Positions 43,634 to 52,427 of a stretch of DNA of 64,000 nucleotides are shown here, in pieces. Each line of letters opens with the position of its first letter. Position 1 is the first letter of the stretch. Source of the stretch: Morganella morganii. GTDB lineage: Bacteria > Pseudomonadota > Gammaproteobacteria > Enterobacterales > Enterobacteriaceae. The notes below the pieces were generated by a model. That model saw only the letters and a program-made list of their open reading frames with translations, had not been told where the DNA came from and searched no databases. The position numbers and the translations under genes were made by a program. The stretch covers positions 2,108,001 to 2,172,000 of the forward strand of contig NZ_CP069157.1 of assembly GCF_019243775.1 (NCBI RefSeq). Direction: 5' to 3'.

Positions 43634-44614
43634 TTACTTCGCAGATTTAGCAGCCTTACCGCCTGCATCAGCATCTTTACCGAATGTCACCATAACCCCG
43701 GCAGTGTCTTTGATGCTTGCAGCAATTTGTTTCCAGTTATCAGTTGCGGCTACCTGTTCGTTAGTCGGTGACTTGATACTGTCCTTCGCCCACTGATAAC
43801 CACGCAAACCGATGGTGAAATCATATTCCCCCTGCATCAGAGCCTTAATGTTTTCCTGTCCGAGAACGTCCTGCGCTTTCATGATCAGCGGTGAGGTCTG
43901 TACAGCAGCTGCACCGGTAACCAGACCGAGTGAATGCTGCTTATTACCTTCAGACAGAGACGGAATATCAGAAATTACAAAACGACGCCCGAATCCGTCC
44001 TGCTTGATGGCCACGTTACCAATCTGGAACAGGTTACTGGAGTTGGTTAGTGTTTCGTCCATAAAGTCATTGAACGTTGCACCGTCCATCAGCCAGGCGA
44101 TAATACGGGAATACGCATCACCAAACGGGCGGGTGCCTTTGTTTAGCCCGCGCAGTGATGGTGCGCTTCCTGTTGCTATCAGGTCAGTAACTGCCGCTGC
44201 GTTGCCGGAGATTGCCGCTTTCAGTGCCGCACCTGCAGTGTTCAGATAATCCTGCAGCATCGCTTCTGCTGCCTGAGCAGACACCACCGCTGCCGCTTCT
44301 GATACGTCTTTACCCAGGCGCTTCATCATCGTCGGAGTGACAGATACCGGCCCGATACGACCATCGACCTTAATCATCCGGTCGAGAATTTGCCCTAACT
44401 CCTGCGGTGTAAGATTACCTGATCCGTATGCATTACGACGCTGTGCCAGACCACCAAGTAACTGCCATGATGTCTGCTCAATGTAATCACCAATATGGTC
44501 ACCATCACCGAAAACCAGCGCACCGCCGGATGCTTCATTAAACTGCTGTACTGCCTGAGCCACCAGCTCTGTCGCTGCCAGAGATACCTGATGCTGAAAA
44601 ATATGCAATGTCAT
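43634..44614 (-). CDS. Major capsid protein
   Basis: 326 residues, starting MTLHIFQHQVSLAATELVAQ. It has FNEASGGALVFGDGDHIGDY, a conserved LSEGNKQHSLGLVTGAAAVQ and QGEYDFTIGLRGYQWAKDSI near the end. It follows a scaffold gene and precedes the connectors, so it is the HK97-fold shell protein. A nearby 6-bp gap to the scaffold suggests coupled expression. Confidence 0.82.
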   Translation of the reverse strand: MTLHIFQHQVSLAATELVAQAVQQFNEASGGALVFGDGDHIGDYIEQTSWQLLGGLAQRRNAYGSGNLTPQELGQILDRMIKVDGRIGPVSVTPTMMKRLGKDVSEAAAVVSAQAAEAMLQDYLNTAGAALKAAISGNAAAVTDLIATGSAPSLRGLNKGTRPFGDAYSRIIAWLMDGATFNDFMDETLTNSSNLFQIGNVAIKQDGFGRRFVISDIPSLSEGNKQHSLGLVTGAAAVQTSPLIMKAQDVLGQENIKALMQGEYDFTIGLRGYQWAKDSIKSPTNEQVAATDNWKQIAASIKDTAGVMVTFGKDADAGGKAAKSAK

Positions 44615-44619
44615 AAATC

Positions 44620-45306
44620 TTATGCCTCTGTATTTTTTGCAATGATTTCACGTGCGCGATCCACCAATGGATTCACACTTTTGGGTTTATCACTGCCTCC
44701 GGCAGGTGATTTGTCTTTGCCTCCGTCACCCCTGGTTCCGGTTGCCTTACTGCCGATAATGACCGGCGCAAATAACTGATTATTTCTGAATTCTTTTTCC
44801 AGCTCATCGATAGTCAGAGCTGATAGTTGCCCAGTTGCGTCCACCACGCGGGTTTTACCATCTTCAACGGCAAGGCGTGATTTGATATGCGGCACAATCA
44901 GCGCGGCACTATCACCCGCAAGTTTTGTCGCCAGCGACTGCGCGACGTTATCAACCAAAAGTTTTTGCAGGCTGGCATCTTTTTCCTGTAACTGTGTCAG
45001 TAACTCTTTTTCGCGGGTGCTGAGTTTTTCAGCCCAGCTCTTTTCCAGTGATTCGATATCACCGTTTTTACGGGCCTGTTCTTCTGCAGCTTTCTTTGCG
45101 GCTTCTTCAGCCTGACGGCGCTTTTCCTGTTCTGATTTCTTCTCAGATAACAGTTCATCGACTTTCTTCTGAAGGCCGGACACATCCGGGATGTCAGGCA
45201 TGCCGTCAATCTGGATTTGGTATCCGTCACCGGCTTCTTTGTACATGGCCTTATGCTCTTCAGTCAGCACGTCAAATTCTTCTTTGGTTAATTTCCACTT
45301 AAACAT
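44620..45306 (-). CDS. Phage scaffolding protein
   Basis: 228 residues from the ATG at 45306 (MFKWKLTKEEFDVLTEEHKA), after an AGAGG ribosome site. A long charged coiled coil (VDELLSEKKSEQEKRRQAEE, then KKAAEEQARKNGD) fills the middle, and the C-terminus is Lys/Gly/Ser-rich, the look of capsid scaffolds. Its place directly before the capsid gene supports this. A TTG two codons upstream is a less likely start. Confidence 0.85.
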   Translation of the reverse strand: MFKWKLTKEEFDVLTEEHKAMYKEAGDGYQIQIDGMPDIPDVSGLQKKVDELLSEKKSEQEKRRQAEEAAKKAAEEQARKNGDIESLEKSWAEKLSTREKELLTQLQEKDASLQKLLVDNVAQSLATKLAGDSAALIVPHIKSRLAVEDGKTRVVDATGQLSALTIDELEKEFRNNQLFAPVIIGSKATGTRGDGGKDKSPAGGSDKPKSVNPLVDRAREIIAKNTEA

Positions 45307-45343
45307 CGTCAACCTCTGGTTTTGATGGTGTAGTCACTGACTA

Positions 45344-45372
45344 CAGGTAATAAAAAACCCGCCGGAGCGGGT
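45344..45372 (-). terminator. Terminator hairpin, copy 1 of a 29-bp repeat
   Basis: Stem ACCCGC/GCGGGT with a CGGA loop and a T run on the minus strand, identical over 29 bp to 50198-50226. It separates the head-morphogenesis gene from the scaffold gene. Confidence 0.8.
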
Positions 45373-46433
45373 CATTTGAGTTCGATATCGGCCTTTCTGA
45401 AGGCATCGGGTATGATTTTCTGAAGTTCCTTCAGTGTTATTGGTCTGAAGTATTTATCGAGTTGTAATTTTGCGAATCGTTCCGGTGATAACCCGCCCTC
45501 ACGGAATAACTGCGCCCTGGTCTTACCAAGCACAATGTCCTGCCTGTTCGCTGGCTGGCGGTAAAGCCACTCATAATAAGTTTCTTCGCCCCATTCAGAA
45601 TTACCGACCGGCTCTGTGACAAACAAGTCTGCATATTTTTCATCAAGCACCGGGAGCAAGCGACTACGGCAGTTAGGGTGAAGCGGAGGCCTCGGTCCTT
45701 TACCAAGCGGATAACAGCGGCCGGACAGAGAACGGCACACTGCCGATGTTTTGTTATCCAGTATTGCACTGAATTCCTCATACTTAATCAGATCAGAATT
45801 CTCTTTATAGAAATCCGTCGCCGCCACACTGTGAGCATGTTGTAATGTCGTTCTGGCAACAGTCTGAAATCCCCTGACCACCCTGCCAACCACTGCCGCT
45901 GCGATTATCAGCGGTTCCGCTGAGGTTCCGTTAATAGCCGATTGCAGGTCAGCCACATCCCCGCCTGACGACAACGATATCACCACCTGATTCTCTATCT
46001 GCTGCATGGCTGTATCGGCCCACGACTCAATGAATTTGGCGAGAAACAGGGAGCTGTTCCATCCCGTCAGAGAGAGCGGTATGTTTTGCACATCTCTGCG
46101 CACCTTGTCAGCATCAGCCGGATTAACGTTTTTTACCAGTGAGTTAAACCCGTGATATTCAGCGTCTGCCATCACAACAGCGGCGTTGATAATGTCATCA
46201 AGTAACCTGTCAGAATAACCGGAAAGAACTGGCTTCAGCGTTTTTCTCAGCGCCAGCGCAATTGATTTCGCTCTGCTGACTGAGGAAACACTACCGGAAT
46301 ATCCGGATAATGCAGATGCTACAGCAGCGCGAATATCTGACACCAGTTCACGTGTGTCAGCAGTTGATGATTTGAGCCTTTCCAGCATAATCTGAATCAT
46401 CAGTGCATTATCAAAAATGAGACCCGGCCGCAT
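45372..46433 (-). CDS. Head morphogenesis protein (SPP1 gp7-like)
   Basis: 353 residues, starting MRPGLIFDNALMIQIMLERL. The C-terminal domain has FQTVARTTLQHAHSVAATDF, DNKTSAVCRSLSGRCYPLGK and PPLHPNCRSRLLPVLDEKYA, the SPP1 gp7/Mu gpF minor head protein signature with its Cys and HPNCR motifs. It follows the portal gene by 3 bp and is probably injected or needed for head assembly. Confidence 0.88.
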   Translation of the reverse strand: MRPGLIFDNALMIQIMLERLKSSTADTRELVSDIRAAVASALSGYSGSVSSVSRAKSIALALRKTLKPVLSGYSDRLLDDIINAAVVMADAEYHGFNSLVKNVNPADADKVRRDVQNIPLSLTGWNSSLFLAKFIESWADTAMQQIENQVVISLSSGGDVADLQSAINGTSAEPLIIAAAVVGRVVRGFQTVARTTLQHAHSVAATDFYKENSDLIKYEEFSAILDNKTSAVCRSLSGRCYPLGKGPRPPLHPNCRSRLLPVLDEKYADLFVTEPVGNSEWGEETYYEWLYRQPANRQDIVLGKTRAQLFREGGLSPERFAKLQLDKYFRPITLKELQKIIPDAFRKADIELK

Positions 46434-46436
46434 ATT

Positions 46437-47816
46437 TTATACTCCCAGCATATTTGTACCTCTGATCAACCCAAGCTCTTCAGCTACATCCTCCGGTTTC
46501 TCATCCTGCGGAACAAGGTTCGCCCCCTGCATATACCGGATAAAATCTACAATCCGCATATTGCCGGACTGCACAGATGCCAGAAGTGCAGTAATTGCTG
46601 CCGAATCAAACTGCGCAATCTCGTATGTCTTATTGAGTTCAACAGAAGCTTCTCCAGCTCCGGCAAACTGAATACAGAAAGCCAGCGCACGATTAAAAGC
46701 CTGCTCAACATTACCGGCGCTCAACGATAAAACAGAGTTATCCGTCTGTGCTTCATCCAGTGCCTGTGTTGCTGTTCTCGCCGATGAGCCTCGCTCAACC
46801 AGCTTTGCTCCCAGCATTGCCATCTGCTTTTCCCGGCGCTCTGCCACAATAATCTGCATGGTGCGTTCTTCCGGCTGTGCAAACTTCATATCGCCACCCT
46901 GAGGCAACAACACTCCTTTGCGGGAACCGACTGTGAACCCGCCTGACATGTGGTTTTTCACCCAGTCATCTGTCAGGCCTGACAGCGCAACCATCGGCTG
47001 ACCGATAGTGTGTGCTGACTCTGCAATATCTGCCTCAATCTGGTAATGCTTTATATTCATATAAGCTATGTCAGCCAGTGGTGGCGCATCAGGAGTATGG
47101 TCATTGTTTTTTGACCCAATCCACGACCATGGCAACTCAGAAAGCGGCTTTCCCTGCGCATCAGTGAATTTTATCCACTCGCCAGAGCTGATTTCACTGT
47201 CCTTCTGCCACCGCCTTGAGTGTGCCAACCCGTCGATCAGACGTAACTCAATCCAGCGGTCCTGCATTTGCAGTTCAAAATCATCAGACTCAACCGGTTC
47301 CTGATATTTCACAACAACTAGTGATGTTTTCCCGCCGGTGACCCGCCAGTTGATAATCTCCTTCGCCGTAAACAACCGGACGTATGGTCTGCCTTTGTCT
47401 GCCTCAGTCTGGATACCTGCCCCACTGAAATCACTGAGCAGTCCGGCACGGCCACGCTGCAATACCTGAGACAATGCATCGCGGATCATCTGAGTCAATG
47501 GTTGCCCCTGACCATCAATATCAGCTTCAAGACTCTTTGTTCCACCCGATATACTGATTTTTACCGGCTTACTGAATGCAATACCGAGTAATCCGCTTAA
47601 TGTTCGTCCGGTTGCATTCAGAAACGAAGCACGGAGAAGATATTTTTTGTATCGCTCACCATCATCGTCATCCCGCTTTTTATCTGCGGGGTGCGGCAGG
47701 TACTTTTCACCGCGGCTTTTCACTACGCGCTCACCGTCAACGCAGTCCCCGATCATATTCCATTCCGGTAAAAATTCGGTGTATGCAGGATGTTTGTAAT
47801 CCACGTTTGTATTCAT
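46437..47816 (-). CDS. Portal protein (DUF4055)
   Basis: 459 residues, starting MNTNVDYKHPAYTEFLPEWN, with AFSKPVKISISGG, LTQMIRDALSQVLQRGRAGL, ALSGLTDDWVKNHMSGGFTV and the helical C-terminal DEAQTDNSVLSLSAGNVEQA. This fits DUF4055 portal-type proteins that form the packaging vertex. It lies 1 bp after the terminase large gene. Confidence 0.88.
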   Translation of the reverse strand: MNTNVDYKHPAYTEFLPEWNMIGDCVDGERVVKSRGEKYLPHPADKKRDDDDGERYKKYLLRASFLNATGRTLSGLLGIAFSKPVKISISGGTKSLEADIDGQGQPLTQMIRDALSQVLQRGRAGLLSDFSGAGIQTEADKGRPYVRLFTAKEIINWRVTGGKTSLVVVKYQEPVESDDFELQMQDRWIELRLIDGLAHSRRWQKDSEISSGEWIKFTDAQGKPLSELPWSWIGSKNNDHTPDAPPLADIAYMNIKHYQIEADIAESAHTIGQPMVALSGLTDDWVKNHMSGGFTVGSRKGVLLPQGGDMKFAQPEERTMQIIVAERREKQMAMLGAKLVERGSSARTATQALDEAQTDNSVLSLSAGNVEQAFNRALAFCIQFAGAGEASVELNKTYEIAQFDSAAITALLASVQSGNMRIVDFIRYMQGANLVPQDEKPEDVAEELGLIRGTNMLGV

Positions 47817-47817
47817 G

Positions 47818-49302
47818 TCAGTTCCAGTTGAATGTCAGAGACTTTGTCAGACGTTTGACGTTGCGGCGACTGACCGCAAAATAACGGAATCCGTCAGCAT
47901 CGTGTGATGTGTAGTCGTGAAGTGGTTTATCTTTCCAGCACCCGCGTTTGTCATCCCATTCTTTCCGGTACGCCTCAAGGTGGGTAATGCCTTCGCCACA
48001 CTTGTTCTCATCGAATACACAGAGCGGCAGGATTTCGCGCACTGCCTCAATACCCTCATCAACGGATAGCTTCGGCACCACCTCAAAGCGGATGGAGTAG
48101 GTTTGCCCGTCAATTTCGTACCCTTCCTGCGCCAGTTCCCGGCGTGATTTCGCGTCTGAACCGAACTCGCGGTTGTCGATATCATGCGGCCCGTTGTGGC
48201 TGGCATATTCATAGCCTTTGTCTTTCAGTACTTTCATGTAGTGCCGCAGACCTTCGCCACTGTTTGAGTAGTGATCGATGATGTGAAATTCTTCACCGAC
48301 TTCACGCACAAACCAGATTGACGTTGAGTCACCCACACCGATATCCCAGTAAGTATGCACCGGCAGGTGTGAGTTATCAGGGATTTCGCCAATGCGTTTA
48401 TTCTCGTACAGCCAGCGGAATTGCTTGGCGTAATACGCACCATCCACAGACTGCTGAAATGCCTCTGACGGTATCGACGGGTATTCCCTCTTCATATCGT
48501 CGCCGAGTGTTTTTTCTTTGGCGTAGTACCAGGCTTTCTGCCGGTCGTTGAGCGTGATTCCATATTTGCCTGATAGCTCATCAAAATAGTCAGTCAGGCG
48601 TTGCGGTATCTGCTCAACAGGGTCGATTGCGTACTGCGGATTCTTCCACCAAGAGAAAAAGAAAAACTTCCAGTCCAGTGGAGATAATGTTTTGCCCTGC
48701 ATCAGTGCTTTTTCAGCCAGTTGGCAATAATCGAAGAAATAACCGGCCCGACCCTCTGCCGTGCTCTCAATCGTCGTGAAGCATTCCGTTGATACCGCCT
48801 CAAACGCCCCTGTGACAATCTCACGGGCTTTCTCTGGCTGCTTGGCGCATATCTTCCCGAACTCCGATACGTGCAGGTAGCGCAGCGTACCGCCACGAAA
48901 CGACACGGACACAGTCACCGAGCCGCCTTTGCTGAACACCAGTTCACCGGCAGAGTCATTACTCGCGGGATTGGCTGCTTTGATTTCGTCCGGCAGGCGC
49001 TCGTAGGCGTATTTGATTTTCTCCCGGAACAGGCGTTTTGCATCCGGCAGGGTGTGCGCTATCAGTGCGCACTTAGCTGATTCAAATATGGCCGCGTCAA
49101 GCTGGATAATGCAGACCTCAGTCGTGAATCCAAGCTGACGGGCTTTCAGAATGATATTGCGGTTGTGGATGCCTTCGAAATATTCTGTTTGCTCAGGCGT
49201 CATTTTGAAGCGAACCGGATGACCTTCTTTATCGGTGATCCAGTACAGATTATTCAGACGCCATTGCTTATTACGCAGTAACGCTAAATGCTCTGGCTTC
49301 AT
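47818..49302 (-). CDS. Terminase large subunit
   Basis: 494 residues. The ATPase part has RNIILKARQLGFTTEVCIIQ (Walker A region), TLPDAKRLFREKIKYAYERL and the coupling motif TIESTAEGRAGYFFDYC. The nuclease part starts at HTYWDIGVGDSTSIWFV with its catalytic Asp, then GPHDIDNREFGSDAKSRREL and DYTSHDADGFRYFAVS near the end. It is the packaging motor. The 1-bp gap to the small subunit indicates coupling. Confidence 0.94.
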   Translation of the reverse strand: MKPEHLALLRNKQWRLNNLYWITDKEGHPVRFKMTPEQTEYFEGIHNRNIILKARQLGFTTEVCIIQLDAAIFESAKCALIAHTLPDAKRLFREKIKYAYERLPDEIKAANPASNDSAGELVFSKGGSVTVSVSFRGGTLRYLHVSEFGKICAKQPEKAREIVTGAFEAVSTECFTTIESTAEGRAGYFFDYCQLAEKALMQGKTLSPLDWKFFFFSWWKNPQYAIDPVEQIPQRLTDYFDELSGKYGITLNDRQKAWYYAKEKTLGDDMKREYPSIPSEAFQQSVDGAYYAKQFRWLYENKRIGEIPDNSHLPVHTYWDIGVGDSTSIWFVREVGEEFHIIDHYSNSGEGLRHYMKVLKDKGYEYASHNGPHDIDNREFGSDAKSRRELAQEGYEIDGQTYSIRFEVVPKLSVDEGIEAVREILPLCVFDENKCGEGITHLEAYRKEWDDKRGCWKDKPLHDYTSHDADGFRYFAVSRRNVKRLTKSLTFNWN

Positions 49303-49303
49303 A

Positions 49304-49831
49304 TTATTTGCCCGATAGTTCGTCCATCAGGTCAGAGAGAGTGCCGACAACATCATGCTCGCTTTTAATCTGGTCCCGGAATGCCTGGACAGATATGTGC
49401 TTACCGAGCAATTCAAGGTTCTTGACCTTGTCAGGCCATTTTATTTTCTTCAGGATGCCGATCATTTCCCGATTTTCACCACGTCCTTCAAACATATCAG
49501 CAAGGTCGAAGCCGCTCAGGTAGCGCCGCCATGATGCAGGCCAGTCGGAGACCGGCCTTATGCTCATGTCATCGGTCATAATGTCGAGAACATCCATCTG
49601 GTCTATTTCAACCAGGCGCTTCAGCACATATTCAGCATCAACCTTAAGTTGCTCACTGCGGCTGCTCATTAATTCCTGAATCCGTTTTTCGATGTCAGGT
49701 TTTGTCAGGTTTTCATTCCCGACACTTCGCGCAGTTTTATCACTGTACCCCGCACGAATAGCCGCCTGTGTGGCGTTCAAATCTACGAGGTACTCACGAC
49801 AAAACATTTCCTGTTTATCTGTGAGTGCCAT
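49304..49831 (-). CDS. Terminase small subunit
   Basis: 175 residues, starting [20 protein letters not shown], with [20 protein letters not shown] (helix-turn-helix for DNA recognition) and [20 protein letters not shown]. Typical terminase small subunit of the SPP1/P22 type that selects phage DNA for packaging. The packaging site is probably near this gene but was not recognised. Confidence 0.92.
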   Translation of the reverse strand: MALTDKQEMFCREYLVDLNATQAAIRAGYSDKTARSVGNENLTKPDIEKRIQELMSSRSEQLKVDAEYVLKRLVEIDQMDVLDIMTDDMSIRPVSDWPASWRRYLSGFDLADMFEGRGENREMIGILKKIKWPDKVKNLELLGKHISVQAFRDQIKSEHDVVGTLSDLMDELSGK

Positions 49832-49833
49832 AA

Positions 49834-50031
49834 TTATTTCTTGCTCTTTTCCTCAACCACCGGAATGTATCTGATGTCGCTGATTTCATCCGGTGCGGTA
49901 TATGTCCATGAGCCATCCAGACCAGAAATACCAATCAGTCCGTTAGTAATGCGGGGCTCTTTCATTGTTGTCAGTCCGTGATATGTCGTACCGTCCTTCT
50001 TGGTTGCTGTGACTTCGTATTTTTCAGTCAT
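49834..50031 (-). CDS. Hypothetical 65-residue phage protein
   Basis: From the ATG at 50031 ([20 protein letters not shown]), chosen because AGGTGG lies 5 nt upstream; an extended frame to 50136 has no ribosome site. Beta-rich, ending VEEKSKK, 2 bp before the terminase small subunit. No family recognised. Confidence 0.65.
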   Translation of the reverse strand: MTEKYEVTATKKDGTTYHGLTTMKEPRITNGLIGISGLDGSWTYTAPDEISDIRYIPVVEEKSKK

Positions 50032-50197
50032 GTCCACCTCAGTTGATTGATGTTCACCATTTCTTCCACCACGGCTGGTGTCGCCGCATATGAGGGGGTC
50101 TTTATCCCGGTGTTGCCGATTATTCTGGATGCCCACACGCTCGCTGTGAGGAGTGGCACTGGTCGTGGCTAATGTGGCAGAGGAGATCGGCGGCTCG

Positions 50198-50226
50198 CAG
50201 GTAATAAAAAACCCGCCGGAGCGGGT
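50198..50226 (-). terminator. Terminator hairpin, copy 2 of a 29-bp repeat
   Basis: Identical over 29 bp to 45344-45372: AT-rich tract plus stem ACCCGC/GCGGGT. On the minus strand it lies between the lipocalin gene and the terminase block, so it insulates the packaging genes from the cargo. Confidence 0.8.
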
Positions 50227-50300
50227 TGTTGTGTTTTATTTGCTGAAATATTTAATATTCAGTCCATTCAGTATCCCGGGGAATAAACCGGAATATAATT

Positions 50301-50816
50301 TTATTGAAATATAAGTATTCTTTCTCTGTCAAAACCATGTTCACCAGCAAAGCTGAGATACTCATTTAACAGCTCTGGCGGCATAGCTGGTGTTCGTGAC
50401 AACACCCACAGGTAATCTTTATCGGGGCCAACAACCAGTGAGTACTGATAGTCATCATCAAGCTTAATAATATTGTAACCTCCATAGAAAGGTCCGAAGA
50501 AAGATACCTTTAACGCCCCAGTATCAGCTGAGTTAACAAAATAGGCCTTTCCGGTACTCTCTTTCCATTTATTGTTACTCGCATCCCAACCCCTGTTGAT
50601 AACCTTGACACCACCATCATCACGAAGAGAATAGTTAGCTGTAACTTTGCTTAAGCCTTTTTCAAAACGATTATCTATCCTGGCAATTTCATACCAGTCA
50701 CCTAAGTAATGAGATAAATCAAAAGGTTTAACCGGGGTTATATCTTTGGGTACCTTGACACTGCATCCATTAAGCAGAAACATGCCCAAAAACATAAAAA
50801 CTGACTTTATCTGCAT
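50301..50816 (-). CDS. Bacterial lipocalin (Blc-like lipoprotein)
   Basis: About 171 residues. Lipoprotein signal (SVFMFLGMFLLNGCSVKVP, lipobox NGC), then the lipocalin signature PFDLSHYLGDWYEIARIDNR (GxW), YSLRDDGGVKVINRGWD, PFYGGYNIIKLDDDYQYSLV and a LWVLSRTPAMP end motif, as in Blc. Blc is an outer-membrane lipoprotein that binds lysophospholipids and is made under envelope stress. GAGG precedes; of two ATGs 50816 has the better spacing. It occupies the place where lambda carries the bor lipoprotein (between Rz1 and terminase) and is unrelated to phage growth, so it is a conversion gene. Confidence 0.9.
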   Translation of the reverse strand: MQIKSVFMFLGMFLLNGCSVKVPKDITPVKPFDLSHYLGDWYEIARIDNRFEKGLSKVTANYSLRDDGGVKVINRGWDASNNKWKESTGKAYFVNSADTGALKVSFFGPFYGGYNIIKLDDDYQYSLVVGPDKDYLWVLSRTPAMPPELLNEYLSFAGEHGFDRERILIFQ

Positions 50817-50819
50817 CAT

Positions 50820-51297
50820 AACCTCATCAAGTTATTAACCAATGAGATACTTTCGCATAAAAAATGTGTTTGTACGATCTATTCGATATTCAGCTGTAGT
50901 CATTACCCTTGTCTCAATACCATCGATACACAAGCGGATCTATAGGAAGGTTCTGGCTGGATGCATGGCTGATTTCCTGCAGGTAAGGTAATACTTTACC
51001 CAACACCATAAACGCCTGACATATGATTCACTTTATCTTAATGAATCACATTCGTAAAAAGCCCCGCCATTTAGCAATGGTACTATTGATTTACCAGCAA
51101 AATTGCCTGTATATTGAGCATCGTAGTTAGAGTAAATATTCTTTATCAATTGCCTATTTGCCCTGTTCTTACAGGGCATTTTTTATTTGTTCCGCATATT
51201 GTAATTACGGAATTATCGGGGATATACTCAACCCGAAGATCACAATAAAAATATCCTGAATCTTTTATATATGCCCCCTCGTCATGGGGGGCTTTTT
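50820..51297 (+). other. Intergenic region with two plus-strand small-RNA-like units
   Basis: About 480 bp without a protein gene between the lipocalin and spanin genes. On the strand opposite to the late operon it holds two promoter-terminator pairs (listed separately). The part 50880-51060 has no recognised feature. Confidence 0.55.
51086..51186 (+). ncRNA. Candidate small RNA 1
   Basis: TTGATT (51086-51091), 18-bp spacer, TATATT (51110-51115), and a terminator with stem TGCCCTGT/ACAGGGCA (51159-51166, 51171-51178) plus six T. The predicted transcript starts near 51122 and is about 65 nt. No open frame. It runs against the late operon. Confidence 0.45.
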
Positions 51298-51299
51298 TT
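51199..51299 (+). ncRNA. Candidate small RNA 2
   Basis: TTGTAA (51199-51204), 18-bp spacer, TATACT (51223-51228), then a terminator with GCCCCC/GGGGGC and seven T ending at 51299. The predicted transcript starts near 51235, about 65 nt, the same layout as candidate 1. Its end abuts the Rz1 stop codon (51298), so it may also terminate against the late strand. Confidence 0.45.
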
Positions 51300-51591
51300 A
51301 CTTCATTCTCTCCGCTTCTATCTCCCGTATTGACCGCTTATCGTGATTACAGTCAGCTATCGACTTCATGGCATCAGCCAGCAACAGGATTACATCGCCG
51401 TAGGTAAGTTCATCAGGAATAACCGGCTGCGGACAATCAGCGGTCAATTGTGGCGGTATCGGCACCACCGGCGCGGGAACGTATTCCGTCCGCGTATTTC
51501 CGCAACTCACTAACAGCATCAGCGGGAACAGGAGCAACAGCGCATTCGCTGTCCTTAAATACTGTCCTGATAACAGTCTTAAATTTGACAT
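51298..51591 (-). CDS. Outer-membrane spanin Rz1-like lipoprotein
   Basis: 97 residues from the ATG at 51591 (MSNLRLLSGQYLRTANALLL), after a GAGGG ribosome site. Lipobox VSC (LLLFPLMLLVSCGNTRTEYV), then a Pro-rich stretch (VPAPVVPIPPQL) typical of o-spanins, and a helical tail. It begins inside the Rz gene in another frame, the classic overlapping pair. With Rz it fuses inner and outer membranes at the end of lysis. Confidence 0.87.
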   Translation of the reverse strand: MSNLRLLSGQYLRTANALLLLFPLMLLVSCGNTRTEYVPAPVVPIPPQLTADCPQPVIPDELTYGDVILLLADAMKSIADCNHDKRSIREIEAERMK

Positions 51592-51814
51592 TCTCCGTGC
51601 CCTCTTCCTGTTTGGCTTTGATGTTGTCGAATGCCACGCGGTGTCTGATGGCAACGGCTGAAAGCGTGATGGTGTTTATCGTCTGTTGTGCTGACAGCTG
51701 TCCGGACAACGTTGTGTTATTCACCTTCAGTTGCTGGTTATCCCGGTAAATGTCATATACCCACCAGACAGCAGCAATAAACAGCGCGGCAATTACCGTT
51801 TCTTTCCAGTTCAT
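51437..51814 (-). CDS. Inner-membrane spanin Rz-like
   Basis: 125 residues. N-terminal signal anchor ([20 protein letters not shown]), then a periplasmic helix (VNNTTLSGQLSAQQTINTI) and Cys near FKDSECAVAPV, an i-spanin plan of the DUF2570 type. The Rz1 gene overlaps its 3' part. It starts 4 bp inside the stop of the small gene at 51811. Confidence 0.85.
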   Translation of the reverse strand: MNWKETVIAALFIAAVWWVYDIYRDNQQLKVNNTTLSGQLSAQQTINTITLSAVAIRHRVAFDNIKAKQEEGTENVKFKTVIRTVFKDSECAVAPVPADAVSELRKYADGIRSRAGGADTATIDR

Positions 51815-51969
51815 GGCGCTTCACACTCATAACAGATCACACCGTCCAGCGGGTTACCCGGCAGTGACTTACAGTGAGTATCGAGTGAATACAGATAACA
51901 ACCCGCCAACAGGCAGGCCGTCAGCAGGATGATAGCAATGATGAGCAGCACTAAAGGGTTCCGTGGCAT
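51811..51969 (-). CDS. Small membrane protein in the lysis cassette
   Basis: 52 residues, starting [20 protein letters not shown], one hydrophobic segment with a TACLLAGC stretch (a possible lipobox), then a short Cys-rich tail ([20 protein letters not shown]). Its start overlaps the endolysin by 19 bp and its stop overlaps the Rz ATG (ATGA), so it is translated within the cassette. Role unknown; the four-Cys tail could be periplasmic. Confidence 0.68.
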   Translation of the reverse strand: MPRNPLVLLIIAIILLTACLLAGCYLYSLDTHCKSLPGNPLDGVICYECEAP

Positions 51970-52427
51970 ACCGCTTTCTCCGTTTCGCGCCGGTTAATCA
52001 AACCCTGCCACTGCTTACCACCAGCAAATGTCCAGCGTTTCATTTCGTCACACGCCCCGGCGATATCACCGGCATTGAGTTTGCGCAGCATAGTGGAGCG
52101 CGAGAACGCGCCGGGGCCGACGTTGTAGACAAATGAATAGATGGCCACCCGGGTATTGTCATCAATCGGCACTTTGATCATCGGGTCAACCGCGCGCCGG
52201 ACTTTCGTCAGGTCGTTATGCAGCAGCGCCTTACATTCAGCATCCGTATACAGCTTGCCGGGCTGAATATCACTACCTGTATGGCCATAACATACGGTGA
52301 GCACCCCAGCCACATCACGGTAAGGTTTGTACTCAACACCCTCATACGCGGGGATCAGCACCAGCGCACCGGCAATCGCCCCGACGGCACAAGCGGCCAT
52401 GACTTTTTTAAATAATCGGTTATTCAT
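51951..52427 (-). CDS. SAR endolysin (GH24 lysozyme)
   Basis: 158 residues. An N-terminal SAR segment ([19 protein letters not shown]) weakly anchors the protein until membrane depolarisation. The catalytic triad is present with the T4-type spacing: Glu29, eight residues, Asp38, five residues, Thr44 (in [19 protein letters not shown]). The rest ([35 protein letters not shown]) matches GH24 phage lysozymes. It follows the holin with an 8-bp overlap, as expected for a pinholin-SAR endolysin pair. Confidence 0.92.
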   Translation of the reverse strand: MNNRLFKKVMAACAVGAIAGALVLIPAYEGVEYKPYRDVAGVLTVCYGHTGSDIQPGKLYTDAECKALLHNDLTKVRRAVDPMIKVPIDDNTRVAIYSFVYNVGPGAFSRSTMLRKLNAGDIAGACDEMKRWTFAGGKQWQGLINRRETEKAVCHGTL

